Positions 6,677 to 13,532 of a stretch of DNA of 13,532 bases are shown here, one piece after another (within the stretch, counting starts at the first letter, position 1; the number at the start of each line of letters is the position of its first letter). The notes below the pieces were generated by a model, which was not told the DNA's origin, ran no database searches, and worked only from the letters and a program-made list of their open reading frames with translations. The translations under genes and the position numbers were made by a program. Origin of the DNA: Candidatus Solibacter sp. GTDB taxonomy: Bacteria; Acidobacteriota; Terriglobia; Bryobacterales; Bryobacteraceae. The DNA lies in contig JAPKZC010000163.1 of the NCBI GenBank assembly GCA_026394025.1, positions 1-13,532 on the forward strand, read 5' to 3'.

Positions 6677-7693
6677 ATGCCGAGCATCAAAAAGGTGGCC
6701 GAAATCGCCGGCGTTTCGGTGGGCACGGTCTCCCACGTGATCACTGGATCGGTCCCGGTCAGCGAGCCGCTTCGCCTCAAGGTGCAGGCCGCCATCCGCG
6801 ATCTCAACTACCACCCCAACCATCTCGCGCGTAGTCTGAAAACCAACAAGACACACACGCTCGGAATCATCGTCCCCGACTTGACCATCTCGTTTTTTCC
6901 GCAACTGATTCGCGGCGCCGAAACCGCCGCCCGCCAGCGCGGTTACTCCCTCATCGCCGTCAACTCCGATGACGATGGCGAGCGCCAGAAGAACCTGCTC
7001 TCGCTCCTGCGTTCGCAGCGCGTGGAGGGAATTCTTCTGGTCATCGCCGCCGTCCCCACCCCGCTCGACCAGCTTACCCGCATCCTCGACACATCTATCC
7101 CCATGGTGTGCCTGGACCGCATTCCCGACCGCGTCCCCGTGGATTCCGTCTCCGTGGAAGACGTGGACGCCGCCGAGATGGGTGTCGCCCACCTGATCGC
7201 CATGGGCGCGCGGCGTATCGCCATCGCCACCGGCGCCATCGCACTCAAGAATGAACGCCAGCGCCTTCAGGGCTATAAGCAGGCACTGTGCAAGGCCGGC
7301 ATCCCGGTCGATGAAAGCTTGATCTGGCACGGCAATTTCCGCCCCGAAGACGTCAACGCAATCTGCACCGCGCGCCTCTCTGGTCCCGCCACCCGCCCCG
7401 ACGCCGTCTTCTGCACCAACGGCCCCACCGCCCTCGGCGTCCTGCGCGCGTTTCGCGATTGCGGACTGATCACTCCCCGCGATATCGCCTTCGCCACCTT
7501 CGACGAACTCACCGTGGACGATCTCTTCTCCCCTTCCATTACCACCGTCGTGCAACCCGCTTACGATATCGGCTCCCGTGCCGCCCAAATCCTCCTCGAC
7601 CGCATCGAAGGCCTGGCCACCCAGACGGAATCCATCACCGTCCGCCTCCCCGCCATCCTGAAAATTCGCGACTCCTCCCGCCGCGCAGGCTGA
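6677..7693 (+). CDS. LacI-family transcriptional regulator
   Basis: DNA-binding repressor with a periplasmic-binding-protein-like sugar sensor domain; 338 residues, the normal length. The N-terminal helix-turn-helix is at residues 3-22 (IKKVAEIAGVSVGTVSHVI), the hinge helix near YHPNHLARSLKT (about 46-57), and the effector domain starts at TLGIIVPDLTISFFPQL. The start ATG has GAGAGG about nine bases upstream. It follows the catabolic operon in the same direction after a 261-bp gap with possible terminators, so it is either at the operon's end or separately transcribed; no convincing promoter of its own was found. The operator at 3384-3397 has the central CG expected for this family, which suggests local repression of the operon relieved by a sugar or intermediate. 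The effector is unknown. Confidence 0.93.
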   Translation: MPSIKKVAEIAGVSVGTVSHVITGSVPVSEPLRLKVQAAIRDLNYHPNHLARSLKTNKTHTLGIIVPDLTISFFPQLIRGAETAARQRGYSLIAVNSDDDGERQKNLLSLLRSQRVEGILLVIAAVPTPLDQLTRILDTSIPMVCLDRIPDRVPVDSVSVEDVDAAEMGVAHLIAMGARRIAIATGAIALKNERQRLQGYKQALCKAGIPVDESLIWHGNFRPEDVNAICTARLSGPATRPDAVFCTNGPTALGVLRAFRDCGLITPRDIAFATFDELTVDDLFSPSITTVVQPAYDIGSRAAQILLDRIEGLATQTESITVRLPAILKIRDSSRRAG

Positions 7694-7716
7694 TCGAATC
7701 TCCCCTTACAATTCCC

Positions 7717-7745
7717 TTGCAATCTGGAATCCTGACGTGCATAAT
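7717..7745 (+). promoter_or_regulatory. Sigma70-like promoter of the membrane protein gene, with inverted repeat over the -10
   Basis: TTGCAA (7717-7722) and CATAAT (7740-7745) are separated by 17 bases. The -10 is embedded in GTGCA-TAAT-TGCAC (7737-7750), an inverted repeat that could be an operator. The gene's ATG is 31 bases downstream. The predicted promoter separates this gene from the lacI transcript. Confidence 0.5.
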
Positions 7746-7776
7746 TGCACTCGCAAGCTCATATAAGAAGGTCTAT

Positions 7777-8922
7777 ATGTCTGCTTCTACAGGTTCACGC
7801 CCTATGTTTTTTGGCGTCTATGATGCGACTTCACAGCGGCATTGCAGATCCCAATTCGAAGTACTCAAAGCCGAGTATGAGACTCTGTTCAACTCACCCA
7901 GCCTGAGTTTCCAGGAAGGGCATACTGGGCCGGCGCCCGCCACGCCTCTGTCCCCGGATGCCCGCATCGCAAAGGAGATCATCGACCGGCACTTAGGCTC
8001 CAAGGATCCCGAAACGGCGCCCGAAACGCTCAAGTGGCACGACGTGCTCGAATTTCATCGTTGTCTCCTCTCCATGCTCCCGCTCCCCGATCTGAAACGC
8101 GCGGCGTGGGCTTTGCGCGAGCGTTACCGGGAAACCTTTGGGGAAATCGAATACACCCATTATCTGGCATCCAAACCTCCGGACCTGAATGAACCCACGA
8201 TTTCACGAGACGATCTGCTGGCGGATCTGAACCAGTTGCTCGTGCTCACCTATGGGAGTTACGAGATGGGTCCGGAGAATTCGTTGCTCCTCCGTCGTCG
8301 AGTAAAAGCCACGATGATCACGATTGGCGTTGTCCTGGCCGCATTTGGCTTCCTGCTGTACTTCTTCAGTGAACATTACGGCAAAGGAGATTATCCGATG
8401 GGCGCCACCATGTTGACCGTCGGCTTTGCTGGGGCGCTTGGCGGTTTTGTCAGCGTGCTGCAACGCCTTCGGCAACTCGGCGGGAGCGGCGACGCGCTCA
8501 CCGACTACCACGGGATTCAGAGCGAACGCTTCACGACCATCGTCGCCGCGGGTTTGATGGGATTCTTGTTCGCCGGCGTGATGTACCTTTTGTTCGCGGC
8601 GAAGTTAGTCGAAGGAAGCCTGTTTCCCGACCTTGGTCCAAAGGCGGATAGTCAATCCTCGGCCATTGTCCAACCCGTGAGCACTGCCGCCGCTCCCGAG
8701 GGAAGTGTCGCTACGAAAGAGGTACCTCCTGCTGCCGAAGTTCCCAAACCAGCCAAACCGGGGGTGTCCGTCTACAATTTTCTCAGCGAGCGGCGCCCTC
8801 AGGAGTCGAAGGATGTTGCCCTGCTCATCATCTGGGCCTTCCTCGCCGGTTTCATCGAACGCCTGGTTCCCGACAACCTTAGCCGCCTGCTTGCCAAGAA
8901 AGCGGAACTCCAATCCACGTAA
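7777..8922 (+). CDS. Uncharacterised four-helix membrane protein
   Basis: No function assigned; 381 residues. ATG at 7777 with AGAAGG six bases upstream; the longer open frame upstream overlaps lacI and is rejected. The first ~175 residues look soluble and helical, including DDLLADLNQLLVLTYGSYEM. Predicted membrane segments are about 178-197, 209-228 (GATMLTVGFAGALGGFVSVL) and 253-275; then a Pro/Ala-rich linker of roughly 50 residues (about 287-335), and a last segment near 346-364 ending AGFIERLVPDNLSRLL (357-372). From memory, a GALGGxVS motif with a C-terminal AGFxERLVPD motif recurs in an uncharacterised bacterial membrane protein family, but I cannot name it. Its GC content is visibly lower than that of lacI before it and the ABC genes after it. 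It is convergent with the transporter genes, 19 bases apart. A link to sugar metabolism is not supported by sequence. Confidence 0.8.
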   Translation: MSASTGSRPMFFGVYDATSQRHCRSQFEVLKAEYETLFNSPSLSFQEGHTGPAPATPLSPDARIAKEIIDRHLGSKDPETAPETLKWHDVLEFHRCLLSMLPLPDLKRAAWALRERYRETFGEIEYTHYLASKPPDLNEPTISRDDLLADLNQLLVLTYGSYEMGPENSLLLRRRVKATMITIGVVLAAFGFLLYFFSEHYGKGDYPMGATMLTVGFAGALGGFVSVLQRLRQLGGSGDALTDYHGIQSERFTTIVAAGLMGFLFAGVMYLLFAAKLVEGSLFPDLGPKADSQSSAIVQPVSTAAAPEGSVATKEVPPAAEVPKPAKPGVSVYNFLSERRPQESKDVALLIIWAFLAGFIERLVPDNLSRLLAKKAELQST

Positions 8923-8941
8923 GCGAAGCCCGTGGCTGAAC

Positions 8942-10975
8942 CTAAAAATCGTACTGGTCGATATTCGCCTTATTAAAGATGAAAGGCTTCCCCAATATCA
9001 CCTGCGTCCCCCGCACTTCCACCGTGCCCAGCCGCCCCGCTTGCAGCGAGTCCTTGCCCGTGCGGCCCTCCACCAGCAGCGCCGCCGCCGTCACCGTCAG
9101 ATACCCCAGGTCCTTCGTATTCCACAGCACTACCGCCTGCACCACGTCGTCGTGCACGTACCGCTTGCACAGATTCGGCAGCGAGAGCCCGATCACAAAC
9201 ACGTCCTTGCGACCCGCCTGCTGTACCGCCTCCGCCGAGCCCGGTACCGCCGGCGCCGAAATGGTCACAATCAGCCTTGCCTTCGGATGGACCTTGAGAA
9301 TGGTCTGCGTCTCCGCGAACGCCTTATCGCGATCGTCATCGCTCGGCCGCATCGCCACCAGCTTCATCCCCGGATATTTTTCCGCCACCCGCTTGCGCAT
9401 GAATTCCATCCACGCATTCTGATTGGCCGCGCTCAGCGGGCCCGTGATAATCGCGAACTCGCCCTTGCCGCCCAGCAACCGTGCGCCCTCGTCCACCAGC
9501 GTGAACCCGATTCCCTCCGGCGTCGCCTGGTTGATGAAGTAGTCGCGCGCATCCTCCGCCGAATCGGCATCCCACGTCACCACCTTGATGCCGCGCGCGC
9601 GCGCCTTGCGCAGCACCGTCGAAATCCCCGCGGAGTTCTCCACCGACACGGCAATCGCATCCACCCCCCGCGTGATCCAGCCTTCCACCACTTCATTCTG
9701 TTTGGCCGCATCGAGCCCCGTGGGTCCGTCCCAAATCAGGTCGACGCCCGCTTCCCGGGCGGCTTCTTCCGCGCCCGCCCTGCAACTGATGAAGTACGGG
9801 TCGCCCTTCGATTTCGGCATCATGGCGACTACCGGCCGCTTGCCGGGCTTCGCCGCGGGCTTCGTCAGCACGCCATCCGCGGGCCGCAGCGAGCGCACCA
9901 GCCAAATGTTCGTGCCGGCCACAATCAGCGCACCGCCCACTACGGTACAGCACAGAATCGCGAGTTGGGAATTCTTCATTGCATCAGCCTCGTCAATTAT
10001 CGCTTCGTTCCGCTGCCCGCGCCCTCGCAGGCGCCCCAGCCCGATCGTCATTACTAGAACCACACCCGTGACCACGCCCGTCATCTCCGAGGGCAGCGCC
10101 GCCAGCCGCAGTCCGTTCTGTAACACCGAAATCGCGAACAATCCCAGCACCGTGCCCCACACCGTCCCGCGTCCGCCGAAGACACTCGTGCCGCCCAGCA
10201 CCACCGCCGTGATCGCGGCCAGTTCGTAGCCCGTCCCCGCGTCCGATTTCGCCTGTCCCAGGTGCGCGACATATATGATGGCCGCCACGCTTGCCACCAC
10301 GCCGGACAGAAAGTACAGCAGCGCCACCCGCCGCTGCACGGGTATCCCCGCGTAGCGCGCGCCTCCAGGGCTGAAGCCCACCACGTACAGTGTGCGCCCG
10401 ATCCCGGAGCGATGCAGCAGCACCCAGTACGCGGCGATCGCCACCAGCAGAACCGACAACTGCACCGGCACCACGCCGCCCAGGTAACCCTGCCCCAGCC
10501 GCAGAAACCCCGCCGGGAACCCGGAGTAGTTCTCGGCGCCCTTCGTAATCCCCTCCGCGATGCCGCGGAACAGCGAGAGCGAGCCCAGCGTGACAATCAG
10601 CGGCGGCAGATTCAGCCTGGTGATCAACACCGCGTTCAACAGCCCCGCCAGGCACCCCAACAGCAGCGCCGCGCCCGCCGCCGCCGGAATCGGCAGACCG
10701 CCGTCGCGCCACAATGCGCCGAACACCACCGCCGAAAGCCCCATGATGGAACCCACCGATAAATCGATTCCGCCGGTTATCATGATCGGCGTCAACGCCA
10801 GCGCCAGCAAGCCCAGCTCCACACTCAACCGCACTACTTCGAAGAAGTTCGCCCACGTGAAGAAGTTCTCGCCGATTGCGGCGAAGATGGCCAGTTCCAC
10901 CGCCAGCGCGAGCCCGAGTACCCACTCCCCGTTGGGGAAGCAGACCTCGCGCCAAGGTCTACGCTCGTTGCGCAT
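8942..10975 (-). CDS. CUT2 ABC permease fused to RhaS-like sugar-binding protein
   Basis: One open frame joins two transporter parts. Residues 1 to about 325 are a RbsC/RhaQ-type permease with multiple membrane segments, ITGGIDLSVGSIMGLSA and the ATPase-coupling motif YELAAITAVVLGGTSVFGGR. After a short linker (GRGQRNEAIIDEADA), a membrane segment at about 338-356 leads into a periplasmic-binding-protein domain (about 375-677) whose features (SCRAGAEEAAREAG, GWITRGVDAIAVSVEN, WNTKDLGYL, end NKANIDQYDF) resemble RhaS/LsrB-type rhamnose or AI-2 binding proteins. Topology fits: permease C-terminus inside, extra helix, receptor outside. ATG at 10975 is used; a GTG at 10987 is possible. It overlaps the end of the upstream permease by 17 bases. 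An internal ATG (9979) with its own SD could also make the receptor alone. The fusion may be real or come from a single-base change near the joint. Confidence 0.85.
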   Translation of the reverse strand: MRNERRPWREVCFPNGEWVLGLALAVELAIFAAIGENFFTWANFFEVVRLSVELGLLALALTPIMITGGIDLSVGSIMGLSAVVFGALWRDGGLPIPAAAGAALLLGCLAGLLNAVLITRLNLPPLIVTLGSLSLFRGIAEGITKGAENYSGFPAGFLRLGQGYLGGVVPVQLSVLLVAIAAYWVLLHRSGIGRTLYVVGFSPGGARYAGIPVQRRVALLYFLSGVVASVAAIIYVAHLGQAKSDAGTGYELAAITAVVLGGTSVFGGRGTVWGTVLGLFAISVLQNGLRLAALPSEMTGVVTGVVLVMTIGLGRLRGRGQRNEAIIDEADAMKNSQLAILCCTVVGGALIVAGTNIWLVRSLRPADGVLTKPAAKPGKRPVVAMMPKSKGDPYFISCRAGAEEAAREAGVDLIWDGPTGLDAAKQNEVVEGWITRGVDAIAVSVENSAGISTVLRKARARGIKVVTWDADSAEDARDYFINQATPEGIGFTLVDEGARLLGGKGEFAIITGPLSAANQNAWMEFMRKRVAEKYPGMKLVAMRPSDDDRDKAFAETQTILKVHPKARLIVTISAPAVPGSAEAVQQAGRKDVFVIGLSLPNLCKRYVHDDVVQAVVLWNTKDLGYLTVTAAALLVEGRTGKDSLQAGRLGTVEVRGTQVILGKPFIFNKANIDQYDF
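9977..9991 (-). promoter_or_regulatory. Internal SD and ATG for the substrate-binding domain
   Basis: On the minus strand GAGG (9991-9988) lies eight bases before ATG (9979-9977), which begins MKNSQLAILCC, a normal-looking N-terminal membrane anchor or signal sequence. TAA (9999-9997) and TGA (9995-9993) occur just upstream in the other two frames. This is what the start of a separate receptor gene would look like, so the site may give a separate receptor protein in addition to the fusion. Confidence 0.5.
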
Positions 10976-11871
10976 GTTTCCCCGCACGGACGCGCACCGC
11001 GTCCATCGAAACCGCCGCTAGAATAATCCCGCCCTCAATCGCCCGCTCCCAATACGCGCTGAACCCCAGAAACGTCAGCGCCGGACCGATCACGCCCAGC
11101 AGCAGTACCCCCAGCAGCGTTCCGGCAATCGTGCCGCGACCCCCCGCTATCGCCCCCCCGTCCAATCCCCAGGTTGCTCGGAATTTGCAGGAAGCGCACC
11201 GCGTTGAACGCCGCGGCGAACCCGGTCAGCGCGCCCGTCACCACGAACACCGCGAACACCACCAACCGTGGGTTGATTCCCGCCAGGCGCGCCGCATTCG
11301 GGCTCGATCCCGTGGCGTACACAACCCGTCCCGCCGCCAGATTGCGCAACCCCCAGTTCATGCCCACCGCCAGCGCTGCCGCACAGCCGGCGGTAATCAG
11401 TTCGCTCGACGCCTGCGACTGTCCGAACCACTGGAACCCCGGCGGCAGATCCTGCACCCATGCGCCCTGCGTCACCCAGCGCAACCCGTCGCGCAGCGCC
11501 ACCATGGTCGCCAGCGTCACCACAATCGAAGGAATCCGCACCCACGCCACGAGCGCGCCGTTGACGGAACCCATCAGCGCGCCCACCAGGCAGGCCGCCG
11601 CGCCCGCCAGCGGCGTGGGCAGCCCCATGCGCGCGAAGACTCCCGTGGCCACACTACAGATGGCAAACTGCGAACCCACTGAGATATCGATCTGGCCCGT
11701 GAGAATTACCAGCACCATGCCGAGCGCCACAATCAGCACCGGCATATTGGCCAGCATCAGGTCGCGCTGGTTGGCGAAGGCGAAAAAGCCCGGCGCCACC
11801 ACCGCCAGCACCGCGCCGATCGCCAGTATCGCGACGACTAACGAAATTTCCCTGCGATGGCGTTCCAGCAT
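10959..11871 (-). pseudogene. CUT2 ABC sugar permease with frameshift and coupling-loop loss
   Basis: First permease of the sugar transporter (RbsC/RhaP-like), starting at the ATG that overlaps the ATPase stop (TGATG). The frame from 11871 reads as good permease (ILTGQIDISVGSQFAICS, IPSIVVTLATMVALRDG, GINPRLVVFAVFVVTGAL) to FLQIPSNLGIG near 11165, then turns to nonsense ending at 11035. The neighbouring frame resumes permease sequence from about 11150 (IAGGRGTIAGTLLGVLLLGV, then a final membrane segment) to TAG at 10961-10959. The break is at a run of seven G on the coding strand (11153-11159 on plus). Compared with the intact sister permease next door, about 11-12 residues of the conserved loop (YELAAITAVVLGG) are also missing. 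The total length of 913 bases is not a multiple of three. It is a true pseudogene, or an assembly or sequencing error in a G-rich tract. Confidence 0.8.
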
Positions 11872-13358
11872 CAGGCGTGTCCCAGCGCCAGCGCGAGAAT
11901 CTTCTCCTGCGTCGCCTCCGCGCGCGACAAAATGCCTGCCATCGTCCCCCCGTGCATCACTGCAACCCTGTCGCTCATCCCCAGAATCTCCGCCAGTTCC
12001 GAAGAGATCATGACAATCGCCATCCCCTGCGCCGCCAACTCGACCATGATCTGGTGAATCTCCCGTTTCGACCCGATGTCCACGCCCTGCGTCGGCTCAT
12101 CCAGAATCAGCACCTCGGGGTTGATCGCCAGCCAGCGGGCCACCGCGACCTTCTGCTGATTGCCGCCGGAGAGCGCCCCCGTCTCCGCGTGAACGGAGGG
12201 CGTCTTGATGCGCAGGCGCTCCACGTAACGGATCGCCAGGCTCCGCTCCACTGCGTGATCGATCAGCCCGTTCCGCGACACCGCATCCAGGTTGGCCAGG
12301 CTGATATTCGCCGCCACCGGCATCTCCATCACCACGCCATGCTGCCGCCGGTCCTCCGGCAAATACGCCATCTTCTTCCGGATCGCCGCCGCCGGCGACT
12401 CCGTCCGCATCACGTCGTCCTGCAACCCGATCGCGCCCTCATCGGCCGGCGTCAGGCCAAACAACGTCTCCGCCAGTTCCGTCCGCCCCGACCCCACCAG
12501 CCCCGCGATCCCCAGGATCTCACCGCGGCGTACCTCGAACGTGATGTCCCGGATCCCCGCCGCGCGGCATCCCAGTCCCTTCACCTCCAGCGCAGTTTTT
12601 CCAATCGGCACCTCGCGTTTGGGATAGATCGCTTGCATCTCGCGCCCCACCATCAGCCGCACCAGTTCGTCGCGGTCCACGTCCCGCATGTCGCGCGTAG
12701 CGACGTTCTGCCCGTCGCGCAGCACCGTAACCCGGTCCGCGATCACCGCCACCTCGTCCAGCCGGTGCGATATATATACGATGCCCGCGCCCTCGCTGCG
12801 CAGCGCGCCGATCACCCGGAACAGGCGCTCCACTTCGCGATCCGTCACCGAAGCCGTCGGCTCGTCCAGAATCAGAATTCTCGCCCGCGCCCCAATCGCC
12901 TTGGCGATCTCCACCAGTTGCTGCTCCGGCATGCTCAGCGTGCTCACCGTCCGCTCTGGCGCGATCTCCGCTCCAGACCGCTCCAACAACTCGCGCGCCT
13001 GCCGCCGCCGCGCGTGCCAGTCGATGCGGCGCCACGCCGGGCCGCTCTCCAGCGCCAGCCCGACATTCTCCTCCACCGTCAGATCCGGGAACAGGGCGGG
13101 CTGCTGATACACCGCCGCGATTCCAAGCGCCCGCGCTGCCGCCGGACTGTGGTGCGGAACCACGTGGCCAGCCACCGTCAGCGTTCCGGAATCGGCCTTT
13201 TCCGCACCCGTTATCACCTTGATCAGCGTGGACTTCCCCGCCCCGTTCTCCCCCAGCAGCGCATGCACTTCGCCCGAGCGGAGTTCGAACGACACGCCGC
13301 GCAGTGCCTGTACTCCGGCGAACGACTTTGTGATTGCGGTGGCATCGAGCAGTGCCAT
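11871..13358 (-). CDS. CUT2 sugar ABC transporter ATPase (two fused ATPase domains, RbsA/MglA/RhaT type)
   Basis: Cytoplasmic energy-coupling subunit for uptake of a monosaccharide; 495 residues, typical of the double-domain family. N-terminal domain: Walker A GENGAGKST (36-44), Q-loop Q85-Q86, signature LSMPEQQ (141-147) and Walker B ILILDEP (161-167). The C-terminal domain has the degenerate Walker A GLVGSGRTE usual in this family, then LSGGNQQKVAVARWL and EVLILDEPTQGVD. All key motifs look intact. It starts at ATG 13358 and ends overlapping the first permease. The weak SD and the 50-base distance from the gene to its right suggest co-transcription with that gene. The linked receptor domain resembles RhaS, so a rhamnose-like sugar is a reasonable guess, but ATPase sequence alone does not tell the substrate. 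Confidence 0.95.
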   Translation of the reverse strand: MALLDATAITKSFAGVQALRGVSFELRSGEVHALLGENGAGKSTLIKVITGAEKADSGTLTVAGHVVPHHSPAAARALGIAAVYQQPALFPDLTVEENVGLALESGPAWRRIDWHARRRQARELLERSGAEIAPERTVSTLSMPEQQLVEIAKAIGARARILILDEPTASVTDREVERLFRVIGALRSEGAGIVYISHRLDEVAVIADRVTVLRDGQNVATRDMRDVDRDELVRLMVGREMQAIYPKREVPIGKTALEVKGLGCRAAGIRDITFEVRRGEILGIAGLVGSGRTELAETLFGLTPADEGAIGLQDDVMRTESPAAAIRKKMAYLPEDRRQHGVVMEMPVAANISLANLDAVSRNGLIDHAVERSLAIRYVERLRIKTPSVHAETGALSGGNQQKVAVARWLAINPEVLILDEPTQGVDIGSKREIHQIMVELAAQGMAIVMISSELAEILGMSDRVAVMHGGTMAGILSRAEATQEKILALALGHA

Positions 13359-13408
13359 TCACACCAGTATGCGGGGCTACCCGCCACTCCCGCAAGGTTT
13401 CGTCCCCC

Positions 13409-13532
13409 CTACTTACTCTCGGCGGCGATCACTTTCAGTGAGACCACCTTGCGGCCATTCTCCTTCAGCGATGCGTCTTCCGCTTTGGATTCAAACTGCT
13501 TGAGACACTGCGGATCCTGGTACGCGCCCTGC
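13409..13532 (-). CDS. C-terminal end of an unidentified protein (5' partial)
   Basis: The minus strand is open from the right edge through 40 codons to TAG at 13411-13409. The visible tail reads QGAYQDPQCLKQFESKAED and later GRKVVSLKVIAAESK, a charged, soluble-looking segment with one Cys and normal codon choice for this DNA. The start is outside the window, and 40 residues are not enough to name a family. It lies 50 bases upstream of the ABC ATPase on the same strand and may be in the same operon. Confidence 0.6.
   Translation of the reverse strand, partial: QGAYQDPQCLKQFESKAEDASLKENGRKVVSLKVIAAESK

Noticed and set aside
6577..6834. 85-residue plus-strand frame before and into lacI
   Set aside because: It begins in the CTCTGCG repeat (LRLCGE reading) and overlaps the lacI helix-turn-helix in another frame; a known type of spurious ORF.
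9591..9604. Run of alternating CG
   Set aside because: It lies in the receptor coding sequence and is explained by consecutive Ala/Arg codons.
8705..10229. Long plus-strand open frames opposite the transporter fusion gene
   Set aside because: They are antisense to clear permease and receptor sequence, are rich in Arg, His, Pro and Ser as GC-rich shadow frames are, and show no domain.
11153..11159. Programmed ribosomal frameshift on the G7 run
   Set aside because: A slippery run could restore the frame, but the conserved coupling-loop residues are missing as well, which frameshifting cannot restore.
10876..12013. Plus-strand open frames opposite permease 1 and the ATPase end
   Set aside because: Low-complexity shadow translations of GC-rich coding DNA; the minus strand carries recognisable transporter motifs.
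13371..13384. GCGGG/CCCGC hairpin before the ATPase gene
   Set aside because: Only five base pairs, no T-run, and 13 bases from the start codon; too weak to call a terminator.
1..13532. CRISPR arrays, tRNA or rRNA genes, transposases
   Set aside because: No regularly spaced long repeats, no RNA gene signatures and no transposase motifs were seen on either strand.

Overview
The window is GC-rich, tightly packed bacterial DNA. Its gene content points to Acidobacteriota, probably the Bryobacterales/Solibacter group: a Tad pilus cluster, a DUF1080 (3-keto-disaccharide hydrolase) protein beside Gfo/Idh and TIM-barrel sugar genes, and a copy of a CTCTGCG-rich intergenic repeat. The taxonomic call is an inference from gene style, not proof.

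Positions 1-3170 (+) are the tail of a Tad/Flp pilus operon: the CpaF/TadA motor ATPase (its start lies off the left edge), TadB, TadC, and an unlisted 31-residue single-pass membrane protein with a strong ribosome binding site. A 14-bp hairpin follows. Positions 3347-6415 (+) are a sugar catabolic operon: a sigma70-like promoter, a LacI-type operator (TTGAGACGTTTCAA) over the expected start of transcription, a xylose-isomerase-like TIM-barrel protein, a Gfo/Idh oxidoreductase, and an exported DUF1080 protein. The gene joints are tight (1-nt gap, then an ATGA overlap). The trio matches the alternative glycoside-degradation logic of C3 oxidation, cleavage of the 3-keto-glycoside, and further processing of the keto-sugar. 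A 261-bp gap holding hairpins and short repeats leads to a LacI-family regulator (6677-7693), the obvious candidate to bind the operator.

Positions 7777-8922 (+) encode an uncharacterised four-helix membrane protein with its own promoter and visibly lower GC. Convergent to it, 8942-13358 (-) encode a CUT2 sugar ABC transporter of the rhamnose/autoinducer-2 type: a double ATPase, a first permease broken by a frameshift and an apparent loss of its coupling-loop motif, and a second permease fused in frame to a RhaS-like substrate-binding protein. At the right edge (13409-13532, -) is the last 40 codons of another gene.

Working model: the transporter could import a deoxysugar or related sugar for the catabolic operon under LacI control. 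The transporter is on the opposite strand, shows no copy of the operator, and may not be functional as sequenced. The link between the two is therefore only proximity.
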